A DNA stretch of 64,000 nt, from NCBI RefSeq assembly GCF_000378505.1, contig NZ_KB900001.1:1-64000 (forward strand), read 5' to 3'. A program made the translations under genes and the position numbers. The notes under the pieces were generated by a model. It was given only the letters and a program-made list of their open reading frames with translations, searched no databases and had not been told where the DNA came from. The DNA comes from Modicisalibacter luteus DSM 23508. GTDB lineage: Bacteria; Pseudomonadota; Gammaproteobacteria; Pseudomonadales; Halomonadaceae. Below, piece by piece: positions 34,580 through 44,626 of this stretch. Position 1 is the first letter of the stretch; every line of letters begins with the position of its first letter.

Positions 34580-36697
34580 ATGCCAACCCCCGCTTTTGCC
34601 CCCAAACCCGACCAGCATCTAGCCCAAGCCATTCGTCGTTGTCTGGGCCTGTCTTTATCCGGCGCCTTGCTGACAATGCCACTTGCTGCGCTGGCGCAGG
34701 AAAACGCGGCATCCGCCAGTGAGACGGATACTGTGGTGGTGGTAGGGACGGCGTTGAAGGTCGATACGCCATTGGCGGAAACACCTCGCCCGGTATCAGT
34801 CGTCACTCGCGAGGAACTCGACGACCGCAACGTTCAGAGCCTTGACGAGTCCCTCCGCTATCGCTCCGGCGTACTATCTGGCCACTACGGTGCCGATAAC
34901 AATACGGATTGGTTCCAGGTTCGAGGCTTTGACCAGGCAACTTACCAAGATGGTTTGCGTATCTATCGTGAAGGTTTTTACCAATGGCTTCCCGAGCCCT
35001 ATGGTCTTGAACGAGTCGAAATCTTTAAAGGGCCGGCGTCCATTCTCTATGGTGAGGCACCTTCCGGTGGCCTGATCAATGCCGTCAGCAAGCGACCCAC
35101 GGCCGAGCCACAAGGAGAGATCGAGATGCAGGTCGGCAGCCGTGACCATCGTCAGCTTGCCTTTGATACCTCAGGGCCGGCCACTGATAGCGGCGATGTT
35201 CGCTACCGTGTTGTGGGCCTCTACAAGGAGCGCGACGGTGATCTGAACGATACCGAGAACGAGCGTCTCTACTTCGCGCCGAGTCTCGAATGGGATATCT
35301 CCGATAATACCCAGTTGACGGTACTGGCCAGCTTTCAGAAGGATGACGGTATCCCCGTTAATCCCTTCAAGCTGGCCTATGGCACGGTAGAAGGCACGCC
35401 GTTTGGTGAGGTAGACCCGCAAAAAAATTATAGCGAGCCTGGCTACGACCGGGATGAGCGTACTCAGACTTCTGTTGGCTACCAGCTTCGCCATGCCCTA
35501 AACAATACTTGGTCCTTTGAGCATGACTTCCGCTATAGCAATCTGGATCTGGACTTGAGAAGTACATATATCCTTTCTCAAGCATCAGCAACAGAGGGAT
35601 ATCGAGGACATCTCCAGCGTAGCGGTGAGATTGATAGCTATACTGTTGATAACCGCTTTGTTGGGAAATGGTTTACCAACCGAACAGAAAATACTCTGCT
35701 GATTGGAGTTGATTACCAAGACCTTGCTTTAGAAGGTAAAGAAGCTGATGTGGGGCCAACATTTGATAGTAATGGTAATGTGACGGCTCCGGGCCCTTTT
35801 GCACCGATAAACCTTTTTGACCCTCAATATGGCGACTACACGCCCTTGACTGCGAACCAACGGTTTCATCGCGACATAGATAAGGATCAATTAGGCATCT
35901 ACCTGCAGGAACAATTGCGTGTCGATGATCGTTGGGTATTGTTAGGTGGCGTGCGCCACGACAGGGCCGATGTGAGAAACGAGTCAGAGGCATTGAATGT
36001 TACGGTAAACGAAACTCAGACCGCGACTTCCTGGTCCGGTGGCTTGATGTATCTCGGTGATAATGGCTTAAATCCTTATTTGAGCTACACAGAGTCCTTC
36101 CAGCCGGTTGCTCAAACCAGCGCTTCTGGTGCTATCTTCGAGGAAATCAAAGGCGAACAATGGGAATTGGGGGTCAAGTACGCGCCGTCTAACTGGGATG
36201 GCTACGTGACGGCTGCTTTATTCGACATCGAGGAGTCCAATTCCTTCGCGACAACGCCTGCTGGGTATCAAGCGCAGGAAGGTGAGAGAACCTCTACTGG
36301 ATTTGAACTCGAAGGGGTGGGTTATGTCACGGATGCCCTCAAGCTAACGGCGGCTTATACCTACACGGATGCACGTGATGAAGACGACAACCGTGCGACA
36401 TTAATTCCCCGCCATATGGCGTCCGCTTGGCTGGACTATGACTTCGAAGGGACCGCACTGCATGGCCTAAAGGTTGGCGCCGGGGTCCGCCATGTGAGGG
36501 AGACAGTCGATGGTACCATCACTGTGCCTGACTACACCGTGGGAGACGCCATGGCCAGTTATGACTTTGACCGCAACTGGACTGCCCAGGTCAATGTGAC
36601 CAACATCACCGATGAAGAGTATGTCGCCAGCTGTGATTACTGGTGCTACTACGGCGAATCGCGAAGCGTCATCGGCAGCCTGAGTTATCGTTGGTAA
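34580..36697 (+). CDS. TonB-dependent siderophore receptor, FhuA/FoxA-like
   Basis: A 705-residue outer-membrane receptor. Signal peptide to about residue 41 (LTMPLAALA-QE), TonB-box-like DTVVVVGTA, plug domain to about 180 with VEIFKGPASILYGEAPSGGLIN, then the 22-strand barrel ending SYRW. The last loop has a Cys pair (ASCDYWCYYGE) seen in FhuA-type hydroxamate receptors. There is no N-terminal signalling domain. The middle (about 35400-36000) is visibly richer in A/T than its surroundings, which suggests mosaic exchange of surface loops. Ligand most likely a hydroxamate siderophore. A strong terminator follows. Confidence 0.9.
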   Translation: MPTPAFAPKPDQHLAQAIRRCLGLSLSGALLTMPLAALAQENAASASETDTVVVVGTALKVDTPLAETPRPVSVVTREELDDRNVQSLDESLRYRSGVLSGHYGADNNTDWFQVRGFDQATYQDGLRIYREGFYQWLPEPYGLERVEIFKGPASILYGEAPSGGLINAVSKRPTAEPQGEIEMQVGSRDHRQLAFDTSGPATDSGDVRYRVVGLYKERDGDLNDTENERLYFAPSLEWDISDNTQLTVLASFQKDDGIPVNPFKLAYGTVEGTPFGEVDPQKNYSEPGYDRDERTQTSVGYQLRHALNNTWSFEHDFRYSNLDLDLRSTYILSQASATEGYRGHLQRSGEIDSYTVDNRFVGKWFTNRTENTLLIGVDYQDLALEGKEADVGPTFDSNGNVTAPGPFAPINLFDPQYGDYTPLTANQRFHRDIDKDQLGIYLQEQLRVDDRWVLLGGVRHDRADVRNESEALNVTVNETQTATSWSGGLMYLGDNGLNPYLSYTESFQPVAQTSASGAIFEEIKGEQWELGVKYAPSNWDGYVTAALFDIEESNSFATTPAGYQAQEGERTSTGFELEGVGYVTDALKLTAAYTYTDARDEDDNRATLIPRHMASAWLDYDFEGTALHGLKVGAGVRHVRETVDGTITVPDYTVGDAMASYDFDRNWTAQVNVTNITDEEYVASCDYWCYYGESRSVIGSLSYRW

Positions 36698-36712
36698 GCC
36701 AGCCCTATCCAT

Positions 36713-36742
36713 AAAAAACCCCGGCGTATGCCGGGGTTTTTT
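36713..36742. terminator. Strong bidirectional rho-independent terminator
   Basis: AAAAAACCCCGGC and GCCGGGGTTTTTT form a perfect stem around a 4-nt loop between the convergent TonB receptor and PRC-barrel genes. Confidence 0.95.
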
Positions 36743-36759
36743 ATATCAGCTAAACAAAT

Positions 36760-37320
36760 TTACTGCTGGTCGTTCTGAATTGCCTGGTCGGCTTCATCGC
36801 CCGCGTTATCCAATGCATCGCTGGCGTTGCCCAGCGCATCGGAAGTTGCTTCCTTGGTATTTTCCCAAGCGCTGTTGGCGGTTTCCTTGGTGTTTTCCCA
36901 AGCGCTAGACGTGGTCTGCTTGGTCTGGTTCCACCAGTCATTGGTGTATTCGGGTTGCTGACTAATCTGCTCTTCCGTCATGTCGACGGTGACACGGTAC
37001 TGGATGTTTTCCAGATTATCTCCGTTGCTAGTCTCGACAGAGAAACTCTGGGCATCGATGACGTATTGCTTCTCTCCGAAATCGAAGACACCTCCTGTCT
37101 CGACAACCAGGCTTTTCAGCTGCATGGATTCATCGAGCAGAATGTCCTCCACTTCACCGATGCTTTCGGTGTTGTTCTGGTTGGTGTAGACCTCGGCATC
37201 CATCAGCTCGTCGGCGGAGTAGAGCCCCTGAGACTGTGCCATTGCCGTACCGCCGAAAGCCAGGCCGCCTGCGATCAAGGCGGTGGTGAGGGCGTGATTG
37301 AGCGGCTTACGTAGGGTCAT
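36760..37320 (-). CDS. PRC-barrel domain protein with C-terminal 11-residue repeats, secreted
   Basis: A 186-residue protein with signal peptide 1-28 (GGTAMAQ). The PRC-barrel spans about 36-112 (SIGEVEDILLDESMQLKSLVV). From about 130 to 180 there are five copies of an 11-residue unit; the clearest are WENTKETANSA and WENTKEATSDA, later copies drifting to LGNASDALDNA. Such 11-mers resemble LEA/apolipoprotein-type amphipathic helices. The DNA shows the matching 33-bp tandem duplication. Periplasmic stress or envelope role is a guess; function unknown. Confidence 0.8.
   Translation of the reverse strand: MTLRKPLNHALTTALIAGGLAFGGTAMAQSQGLYSADELMDAEVYTNQNNTESIGEVEDILLDESMQLKSLVVETGGVFDFGEKQYVIDAQSFSVETSNGDNLENIQYRVTVDMTEEQISQQPEYTNDWWNQTKQTTSSAWENTKETANSAWENTKEATSDALGNASDALDNAGDEADQAIQNDQQ
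36851..36906. repeat. 33-bp tandem repeat inside the PRC-barrel gene
   Basis: A 23-bp block at 36851-36873 recurs at 36884-36906 with one mismatch (period 33 bp). It encodes consecutive 11-residue units and points to recent slippage or unequal crossover. Confidence 0.85.
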
Positions 37321-37490
37321 GGTGTCGCTCCTTCTCCAAATTCCTTTTGCTTGCGTGTCGCGTTATGAGGCCTTTTCCTTAGGCAATCACTAGCGGCGTC
37401 CTGGCACGAGCGAATCAGCAGTCGCGCCAATTGCTAAGCCACTTATTCAACATAAGACACGTGCCATATATTTCAACCTCGTAACAAGAA

Positions 37491-37509
37491 CGGGGGCACT
37501 AGGCCCCCG
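37491..37509 (-). terminator. GC-rich hairpin terminator after the RTX gene
   Basis: CGGGGGC (37491-37497) and GCCCCCG (37503-37509) with a 5-nt loop; on the minus strand TTCTTGTT follows. It sits 25 bp past the stop of the 1013-residue gene. Confidence 0.65.
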
Positions 37510-37534
37510 AAACGTTACCTTATTAAACAGGCCC

Positions 37535-40500
37535 CTAAATGAGGTAGTTGCTGCTTGTTGTGGTATCCGTCCCCAACAGCTCGGCGCTTGCCAGGTCGGT
37601 AACCAGCGACGTTCCTGAGACGTCGGTACTCTCGGACGACAAGATGATGTTGCTGTTTGTGGATAGCGCCGTGTCGTCCTGGGGCGCCAACAACTCGTCG
37701 ATGCCCGAGAAGACCATCAGTTCGGATTCGTCGGTTGCGTATGCGTCCGGCGTGTCGTTGGCGCTTGAGGCGTCGAAGTTGCTGGGCAGTGCTTGCTCCT
37801 TACTGAGAACCTTGTAGGAGAAGCGCCACACTTCACCCGGCTCGAGTTCCGCGCCGCTATTGATGGCCGACACTGAGTAACCATCGGTGGTCTTGGTGAA
37901 CTCACCATTCCAGAGTTCGGCGATCCCCACCGGAAGATCAAAGGTCACCTTGGGTTGGCTCAACGTCATGTCCGAGGTGTTCTCGACAAGTACCTCAGTG
38001 ATGTAGCCCTTGGACCAGGCTTTGGTCACATTGCTGGTAATGACCAGAGCATCGCTGGGCTGTTGCTCGAGGCTGTGACCCGCGGTGTCGGTCTGGGTCT
38101 CGTCGACAATCGCACCGGACGTGTCCTCGCTAGGCGCTGTGGCCGGCTCGCTCGTTGCCGTCTTTAACGACTGGCCATTGATGGTCAGAACCTCGGGCAG
38201 TACGTCCGGAGAGGCATAGGTCTTGTAAGAGAAACGCAGGGCTTCACCAGCCTCGACCAGGTCATTGCCATCGTAACGTACGGTGTAAGTGTCACCGTCG
38301 CGTTCGAGCAGGGTAGCGCCATAGAGCGTGTCGATATCGGCTGCCAGGCTGAAGGTAATCTGCGGTGTCTCGATCGCCTCGGCAGAAGTGTTGGTGATTA
38401 CCACACGCATGACATGACCGTTGGACCATTGGCTGACCGTTTCCAGATCGACCTGGGCGCTGATTGTTTCGCTGCCTTCGGCCGTGGGAGTCGGTTCGAT
38501 GACATCCGTCAGCAATGCCGTTTCTTCCGGTGCTGGCTCCAGGGTATGTGCCACGGGCTCGGCAATAGCGGTATCCGTCGCAGGCGCTGTTTCCTCGTGC
38601 GCTACTTCGGCCTCTTCGACCGGGGCGGCGACATCCATGACCGGCTCAATGATTTCGACGACCGGCTTGGCCAGGATTTCTGCGGCCGTCGGCACGCCCG
38701 GCTTGTCGCCCTGGCTCGTCTGGCGCGTGGCGGTATCCAAGCGGGTACCGTCGGCAAAGATCGCCTGCTCGATATCGATCAGCGTATCGTCGTCACTGCT
38801 GCCATCCAGATAGATGCTGCCGTCATCGTTGAAGCGGATCTTGTAGGCGCTGTAATCCTGCTCGAAGATGGCTACATCGATGCCTTCGCCACCATGCAGG
38901 ACGTCGTTGCCCAGACCGCCGCGCAGGATGTCATCGCCCTTGCCTCCGTACAGCGTGTCGTGACCCAGCGCGCCGTCCAGATAGACGCCATTGTCCGTGC
39001 CCTGAAGAATGTCGTTGCGCTTCGAGCCGACCACATAGTCGAAAGTAACGGTGTTGGCACCCGCTTCGGTGATGGCGCCAAAGCTGGCCCCGCCGTTGTT
39101 GTACCACAAGGTGGTCGACATGCCATCGGCATTGGCGTCACGGATCGACTGTTCGACGTGGACGGTGTTGCCGTGGTCCTGGCCGCCGTGGAAGTTGATG
39201 TCACGATCGGTGGAGATGACGTGCGCCTCGTTACCCACGGAGGAGCGCCAGGAGGCAAACAGCAGGCTGTGACGCATGCCGGAGTCTTCGAGATTGACGA
39301 AGGTACCGTCGTAGCTTTCACGCAGCTCGTAGGCGTAGCCGTTACCACCCGAGCCCTTGTTGAAGGCGCCATGGGCCTGGGCGCCATCTACCGTCAGGTC
39401 GAGGCTCAGCGCAAACTCGAAAGCCGTGGAAGGGCCATTGAGGATCTGAATGTCCTTGACGCTGCTGCCCACTGTGCCGTCGAACTTCACGGCCTGGTAG
39501 TCGGTCAGGTCGGACAACGTATTCTGGAACACGGCATTGTCAGGCGTGCCCAGCTCATACTGAATGGTGAAGCCCTGAAGGGTCACGTTTTCCAGGGCGT
39601 CCATGCGCTCGACCTTGGTTTCCCCGCCGTCGAAATCGAAATGCACACCCCGGTCGAGGATGACCGTATCGCCATCCACGGCCACGATGTTGGCCATGCT
39701 GGTGCGCAGCGGCGCATTGAGCTTCTGCCAGGAGGTATCACCGATTTCCTCGAAATACTCCTGGGTATTGTCCTGCCAGATACGGACCGTGTCACCGACG
39801 TTGAGACCACTGTTGCTCAGCGTCAGGATATTGCTGCCTTCGGCGACGTCGTGGCGCAGGGTGCCGGAAAATTCGGTATCAGTGCCTTCGACATAGAAGG
39901 CATGCGAGTTATCGGCCAGTGCCTTGTCGGTGAAGGTGATCCGGGTATCCTCGGAACCGGCACCGGTCACGGTAATATCCGAACGGGTGATATGGATCGA
40001 GTCGTCGAAGCGGTAATCACCGGCGGCGAGTTGGATGATAGCTCCGGCTGGTGCCTTGGCGATCAGTGCCTCGAGTTCGGACGCAGTGATATCGGAGCCA
40101 ACATGAATTACGCCATCATCGGGCGCGGTGGAGGTCGTTTCACTTATCGTCGCCGCCTGTGGTTCGCTGATGCTCGCCGTCACGCTGCTTTCCACGGGCG
40201 CAGATGTGCTCTCAGTGACTGCAGCATCGTCTGTGACTGTGGTGGATGAGATCGGCTCGATGCCATTCACGGCAGCGGGCTCGTCGTTCACCGTGAAAGC
40301 GGAGGGCATTTCGCCGCTGTCGTTCAATACCTTGAACTTGAAACGCACAGTCTCCCCTGGGGCGATGTCATTTTGGTCGTCATCGTCCTGAATCACATAG
40401 CTCGGCCCCGAGTGGGCCCCGATCACGCCACCCCAGACATCGGTAATGGTACCTGGCAGATCGAAGCCGATACGGTAGTCCTGGATAGCCAGAGTCCCTT

Positions 40501-40576
40501 CGTTGGTGATGAAGACTTCCATCACATAGCCGCCATTCCATTGGCTGGTCACGTTGTATTGAATTGAGGGACGCAT
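37535..40576 (-). CDS. Large RTX protein with three CBM2-like domains and a right-handed beta-helix
   Basis: A 1013-residue protein with no signal peptide. In order: CBM2-like domain 1-100 (SQWNGGYVMEVFITNEG, IAPGETVRFKFKV); Thr/Ser-rich linker 101-155; parallel beta-helix 156-520 of pectate-lyase/epimerase type, with HGGQDHGNTVHVEQS near 463; RTX nonapeptides 534-565 (GGKGDDILRGGLGNDVL) that bind calcium; acidic Pro/Glu/Thr linker 613-704; second CBM2-like 705-803 (SQWSNGHVMRVVITN); third 844-938 (KAWSKGYITEVLVEN); and a Ser/Thr-rich tail ending SSNYLI. RTX repeats, no Sec signal and an uncleaved C-terminus indicate type I secretion, but no T1SS genes are adjacent. It probably binds, and may cleave or epimerise, a polysaccharide. 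It resembles alginate C5-epimerases in layout only. Confidence 0.82.
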   Translation of the reverse strand: MRPSIQYNVTSQWNGGYVMEVFITNEGTLAIQDYRIGFDLPGTITDVWGGVIGAHSGPSYVIQDDDDQNDIAPGETVRFKFKVLNDSGEMPSAFTVNDEPAAVNGIEPISSTTVTDDAAVTESTSAPVESSVTASISEPQAATISETTSTAPDDGVIHVGSDITASELEALIAKAPAGAIIQLAAGDYRFDDSIHITRSDITVTGAGSEDTRITFTDKALADNSHAFYVEGTDTEFSGTLRHDVAEGSNILTLSNSGLNVGDTVRIWQDNTQEYFEEIGDTSWQKLNAPLRTSMANIVAVDGDTVILDRGVHFDFDGGETKVERMDALENVTLQGFTIQYELGTPDNAVFQNTLSDLTDYQAVKFDGTVGSSVKDIQILNGPSTAFEFALSLDLTVDGAQAHGAFNKGSGGNGYAYELRESYDGTFVNLEDSGMRHSLLFASWRSSVGNEAHVISTDRDINFHGGQDHGNTVHVEQSIRDANADGMSTTLWYNNGGASFGAITEAGANTVTFDYVVGSKRNDILQGTDNGVYLDGALGHDTLYGGKGDDILRGGLGNDVLHGGEGIDVAIFEQDYSAYKIRFNDDGSIYLDGSSDDDTLIDIEQAIFADGTRLDTATRQTSQGDKPGVPTAAEILAKPVVEIIEPVMDVAAPVEEAEVAHEETAPATDTAIAEPVAHTLEPAPEETALLTDVIEPTPTAEGSETISAQVDLETVSQWSNGHVMRVVITNTSAEAIETPQITFSLAADIDTLYGATLLERDGDTYTVRYDGNDLVEAGEALRFSYKTYASPDVLPEVLTINGQSLKTATSEPATAPSEDTSGAIVDETQTDTAGHSLEQQPSDALVITSNVTKAWSKGYITEVLVENTSDMTLSQPKVTFDLPVGIAELWNGEFTKTTDGYSVSAINSGAELEPGEVWRFSYKVLSKEQALPSNFDASSANDTPDAYATDESELMVFSGIDELLAPQDDTALSTNSNIILSSESTDVSGTSLVTDLASAELLGTDTTTSSNYLI

Positions 40577-40836
40577 CGTGCACCTGTGTTAAAGCTCAGG
40601 AGAACGGCCAGCGAACTGCGGACCGTGAACGATGTCGGCTGCAGGAGAGGCACGAGCTGCCATCAACGAAAGAGGCGGCGTCTGTGTGGTGGGCATTCAC
40701 TCGCCCCGAATGTCATCCCTGACTTACTCTGGCAAGCAGGACATGACTCCGTTAACGGCGAAATGAAGACAAACTTGAGAGAGATAAAGTGGGCATTTTG
40801 TCGCTAATTTAGCGTTTTGGGATTAGCTGAGTGTCG

Positions 40837-42822
40837 TTACAGCCGACGCAAGCCCCACATGAAGTAGGCGCCACCCAGCAATGAGGCGACCAGCCCGGCG
40901 GGTATCTCGTCGGGAAACAGCAGTTGCCTGCCGATCCAGTCGGCGACCACCATCAGCAGAGCGCCGAGGAGGGCGGATCCCAGCAGGTGATTGCGAGCGC
41001 GGGAGAAACCCAACAGGCGTGCCATGTGCGGTGCCAGCAGCCCGACGAACGAGAGCGGGCCGACTACCAGCGTGGCGCAGGCGGTGAACAGTGCTACCAG
41101 TCCGAGCAGGACCAGGCGGGAGCGCAGGATATCCACACCCAGCGCCTTGGCCGTCGGTGCGCCCAGGGGCAGAAGGTCGAGCCAGCGTGAGAATGGCGCC
41201 GTGACCAGGCCAAGCAGGATAGCCAGGGCGATGACGATCACGGCCGTGGACAGGTCGACGTAATAGGTCGAGCCGGACATCCAGGCGATGACCTGTTGGC
41301 CGCGTGGGTCGCCGCCCGCCAGGATGAAGCTGCGCACGGCGTCGAACAGCGCGGTGATGGCGACCCCGGTGAGCAGCAATCGCTCGGGCAGAAAGCCGCT
41401 ACGGTAATTGAGCCCGATCAGCACCCCCAGTGTAACCAGTGCACCCAGCGTGCCGACACCGATCAAAGTCCATTGGCTAGCGCCGGGAATCAGGAAAATG
41501 GCCAGAATCAGTGCTATGGCGGTACCGCCACTGATGCCCAGGACTTCGGGACTGGCCATGGGATTGCCGGTAACACGCTGGACCAGCGTGCCGGCCAAGG
41601 CCAACAGTGTGCCGGCCCCGGCGGCGGCCAGCATGCGGGGCAGGCGCCACTCGAGCATCGATGCTTCATCGAACCGGGGAAGCCACTGCCAGCCTCCTGC
41701 ACTCTGGCCGGAGAGCAGGGCGAGTGCAGCGGCGATCGTCAGAGCCACGACAAGAACTGCAGGAAGCCAGGAAGATGCCGGCCGAGGCTGTATCGGCATC
41801 GACGTACCGGTGCGGGGCCGATCGCTGCCAAGCTTGAGACGCGGAATCAGCCACAGCAGCAGCGGGGCGCCAAGGGCAGCGGTGGTTGCGCCGGTCGGGA
41901 TCAGGGTCGGCAAGGCACTGGAGAAGCGCTGCAATAGCAGGTCGGTAGCGGCCAGCAGAAGGGCACCGAGCAAGCCCGACCACAGCAGGCGCGGCCCTAG
42001 GCGTCGCGCGCCCAGCAGGCGAACGATGGCCGGCGCCGCCAGGCCGATGAAGCCGATCACACCAACCACACTGACTACACAGGCAGTGAGAAATACTGCC
42101 AGGCCCAGGCTAGCCAGGCGTAGGTACTTGAGCGATACCCCCAGGCTACGCGCATTGGTGTCATCGAGTTCAAGAACGCTCAGCGGCTTGAGCATGGCGA
42201 AGGCCAGTAATATACCGGCGAGCAGGCGCGGCCACAGGAACGCCACGCCATCCCAGCTGTTCTGCGCCAGAGAGCCGGCGCCCCAGATCAGCAGGCCCTT
42301 GAGCGCTTCCTGGTTGAACAACAACAGCACCATCGACAGTGCGCCGAAGTAGAGATTGACCACCAGTCCTGCCAGCACCACTACCATGGGCGACAGGCCA
42401 CGCCGCCAGGCGAGCAGAAAGACCAGGCCCATGGCCAGCCCGCCGCCAAGTAAGGCAACCCATTCACGGCCCATTCCGAGCAGGCCGGGTGCCAGTAGCG
42501 TAGCGGCCAACAGCCCTAGGTTGGCGCCACTGGCCACGCCCAGTGTCGTGGGCGCTGCCAAGGGGTTGCGCAGCACCTGCTGCATCAGTACTCCGGCTAT
42601 GGCCAGTCCGCCACCGGCCAGTAGCGAGATCGTCAGGCGCGGCCACCAGCTGTAGTGCGCCAGCACCTGGGCGATGTCGTCACGCGCCGGTGAGAACAGT
42701 GCCTGCAGGGCGGTTATCAATGAGAACTGATCCGCCAAGGCTGCCCAGGCCAGCCCCACCGTAAGCAGTGCCAGTAACAGGCAGGTCCGGGCCGGTGTCA
42801 TCAGGCGCGAGGTGTCAAGCAT
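40837..42822 (-). CDS. fhuB: Ferric-hydroxamate ABC transporter permease FhuB
   Basis: A 661-residue permease made of two BtuC-like halves (about 1-330 and 345-661); the gate-region motif [20 protein letters not shown] occurs in the first half and [22 protein letters not shown] in the second. This double form is specific to FhuB-type hydroxamate importers. Start at 42822 overlaps the fhuD stop by eight bases and has GGGAG at 8 nt. It is the last gene of fhuCDB. Confidence 0.92.
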   Translation of the reverse strand: MLDTSRLMTPARTCLLLALLTVGLAWAALADQFSLITALQALFSPARDDIAQVLAHYSWWPRLTISLLAGGGLAIAGVLMQQVLRNPLAAPTTLGVASGANLGLLAATLLAPGLLGMGREWVALLGGGLAMGLVFLLAWRRGLSPMVVVLAGLVVNLYFGALSMVLLLFNQEALKGLLIWGAGSLAQNSWDGVAFLWPRLLAGILLAFAMLKPLSVLELDDTNARSLGVSLKYLRLASLGLAVFLTACVVSVVGVIGFIGLAAPAIVRLLGARRLGPRLLWSGLLGALLLAATDLLLQRFSSALPTLIPTGATTAALGAPLLLWLIPRLKLGSDRPRTGTSMPIQPRPASSWLPAVLVVALTIAAALALLSGQSAGGWQWLPRFDEASMLEWRLPRMLAAAGAGTLLALAGTLVQRVTGNPMASPEVLGISGGTAIALILAIFLIPGASQWTLIGVGTLGALVTLGVLIGLNYRSGFLPERLLLTGVAITALFDAVRSFILAGGDPRGQQVIAWMSGSTYYVDLSTAVIVIALAILLGLVTAPFSRWLDLLPLGAPTAKALGVDILRSRLVLLGLVALFTACATLVVGPLSFVGLLAPHMARLLGFSRARNHLLGSALLGALLMVVADWIGRQLLFPDEIPAGLVASLLGGAYFMWGLRRL

Positions 42823-43777
42823 CCGTCTCGCTCCCGTCATTTGGACCATGCGTTTCCTGCAATGCCGTGGCCAGAAGGCTGGCGAAGCGTTGCGCCGACG
42901 GCAGGGCGCCGAAGCTCCACACTGGGGGTAGGTAAATGACCGGACGCTCACGCACGGCGCGCAGGTTGCGCCACAGCCCGCTGGATGACAGTTCGTCGGC
43001 CACGCCGGTTGGCAGCGGCTCGATGACGACCAGTTGGGCATCGAGCTCGGCGAGCTTCTCCAGGCCCACCAACGAGAAACCCCAATAGTTGGTCGGGCCG
43101 GGCCAGGCATTGTCGAGGCCCAGATGATCGAGCACTGCCTGATAGAGGCCGCTTTCTCCGAAGACTCGCGCATGCCGAGCATCCATGAACTGCACCAGCA
43201 GCAGCGGTGGCACGTTCCCGGGCAGTTTCCCACGCATTTCTTCCAGGTAGGCCTCGGTGCTTTCGATCAGACGCTGGGCGGCCTGCTGACGATCGACCAC
43301 GTCCGCCACCTCACGGGTAGCCTCGAGCATGCTTTGCCAGGGATCGTTATCGGGACCGTACATACCAATGGTAGTGACTGGCGCGATTCGCGACAGGCGC
43401 GGCTCGAGGTTGGCGAACATCGGTGAGATCAGAATATGGTCGAGCCCCAGGCTGGCCAACAGTTCCAGATTGGGTTGGGTACGCAGGCCGAGATCGGACA
43501 CGGTATTGGGGATGGCAGGCTCGAGAACCCAGTCTCGATAGGCGTCGATCTGGGCTATGCCCTCTGGGACGACCCCCAGGGCCAGCAGGGTTTCCGCCAG
43601 GGTCCAGTCGAGGGTGGCGACATCAGGCGTCTTGTTCGCCTGGCTCGGTAGCGTCGGGATGGCCAGAAGCAGCAGAACAAGAAGCGGCGTGAGAACGAGA
43701 GTGGTCAGGGGCGGCCGTGAATGAACGGGCTGTGGTGTCTCGACGGTCACGCAGTCTCCGAGAGCATGGCGGGTCAA
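42815..43777 (-). CDS. fhuD: Iron-siderophore substrate-binding protein FhuD
   Basis: A 320-residue class III binding protein. An unusually long N-terminus (about 25 residues) precedes the hydrophobic signal segment [18 protein letters not shown], so the true start may be further in. The mature part has the two-lobe pattern linked by a long helix: [52 protein letters not shown] and [20 protein letters not shown]. It delivers ferric hydroxamates to FhuB. Between fhuC and fhuB. Confidence 0.88.
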   Translation of the reverse strand: MTRHALGDCVTVETPQPVHSRPPLTTLVLTPLLVLLLLAIPTLPSQANKTPDVATLDWTLAETLLALGVVPEGIAQIDAYRDWVLEPAIPNTVSDLGLRTQPNLELLASLGLDHILISPMFANLEPRLSRIAPVTTIGMYGPDNDPWQSMLEATREVADVVDRQQAAQRLIESTEAYLEEMRGKLPGNVPPLLLVQFMDARHARVFGESGLYQAVLDHLGLDNAWPGPTNYWGFSLVGLEKLAELDAQLVVIEPLPTGVADELSSSGLWRNLRAVRERPVIYLPPVWSFGALPSAQRFASLLATALQETHGPNDGSETDA

Positions 43778-43790
43778 CGAAGCGGAAATA

Positions 43791-44558
43791 TCAATGCAGG
43801 ATGGCGATGGGGTGCTCGCCGCCGGGGTGCGGCATCACGCGCATGGGAATGCCGTAGATCGCTTCCAGCGTGGTATCGCACATCATCTCGCTCGGCGAGC
43901 CCTGGGCCAACACTCGGCCGCTGTGCAAGGCGATCAGGCGGTCGCAGTAGCGTGCCGCCATATTGACGTCATGTAGCACGATGATCACGCTCAGGCCCAG
44001 TTCGCGGCACAATTTGCGCACCAAGGCCAAGACTTCGACCTGGTGGGCGATGTCCAGTGCCGCCAGCGGCTCGTCGAGTAGCAGGTAGCGACTGCCCTGG
44101 GCGAGCAGCATGGCCAGCCAAACGCGCTGGCGTTCGCCGCCCGACAGGGTATCGACCAACCGGTCGGCAAACGCTTCGGTGTGTGTCAGGGCGATGGCCC
44201 GTTCGATCTGGGCGCGGTCCTCGTGGGTCATGCGCCCCAGCAGGCCATGCCAGGGGTAGCGGCCGAACCCCACCAGCTCGCGGCCGGTCAGGTTTTCAGC
44301 GCTGGGCAGATGTTGCGGCAGGTAGGCCACCTGACGCGCGAACTCGCGGTTACCCCAGGCCGACAGGGCCCGTCCATCGAGACGAATCTCGCCGCCGCTC
44401 GCCGGCTGCTGCTGGGCGAGCAGCTTAAGCAGTGTCGACTTGCCCGAGCCGTTGTGACCAATCAGGCCATACACCTGGGCTTCGGCGAAGGACAGGCTGG
44501 TGGGCTGCAATAGGCATTTGCCGCCCACTTCGAAGCTGGCAGCGTCGACGTTGAACAT
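43791..44558 (-). CDS. fhuC: Ferric-hydroxamate ABC transporter ATPase FhuC
   Basis: A 255-residue ATPase with Walker A GHNGSGKST, signature LSGGERQRVWLAM, Walker B YLLLDEPLAALD and switch His in LHDVN. The ATG at 44558 gives the usual N-terminus; a GTG at 44585 would add nine residues. First of fhuCDB, 13 bp before fhuD, and 68 bp after the sigma-factor stop. Confidence 0.9.
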   Translation of the reverse strand: MFNVDAASFEVGGKCLLQPTSLSFAEAQVYGLIGHNGSGKSTLLKLLAQQQPASGGEIRLDGRALSAWGNREFARQVAYLPQHLPSAENLTGRELVGFGRYPWHGLLGRMTHEDRAQIERAIALTHTEAFADRLVDTLSGGERQRVWLAMLLAQGSRYLLLDEPLAALDIAHQVEVLALVRKLCRELGLSVIIVLHDVNMAARYCDRLIALHSGRVLAQGSPSEMMCDTTLEAIYGIPMRVMPHPGGEHPIAILH

Positions 44559-44605
44559 GTGGTGAACCCCACGAGGGAAAGACACATACGCCGCAATCGT
44601 AATTC

Positions 44606-44622
44606 AAATAAGAACAGTTATC
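44606..44622. promoter_or_regulatory. Fur-box-like sequence before fhuC
   Basis: AAATAAGAACAGTTATC lies in the 68-bp gap between the sigma gene and fhuC; on the other strand it reads GATAACTGTTCTTATTT. Arms ATAA/TTAT fit a Fur box, the centre does so poorly. Confidence 0.4.
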
Positions 44623-44626
44623 AAAA

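Noticed and set aside
38414-40249. 611-residue open frame on the plus strand
   Set aside because: It is antisense to the RTX/CBM2 gene, has no family motifs, and arises from the GC-rich codon pattern of the opposite strand.
40577-40836. Possible 73-residue gene and CGCTAA-T-TTAGCG palindrome in the gap before the RTX gene
   Set aside because: The frame lacks a ribosome-binding site and protein-like composition; the palindrome is short and has T's only on the strand without an upstream gene.
41408-42352. 314-residue open frame on the plus strand
   Set aside because: Antisense to fhuB; Arg/Ser/Pro-rich composition typical of frame shadows.
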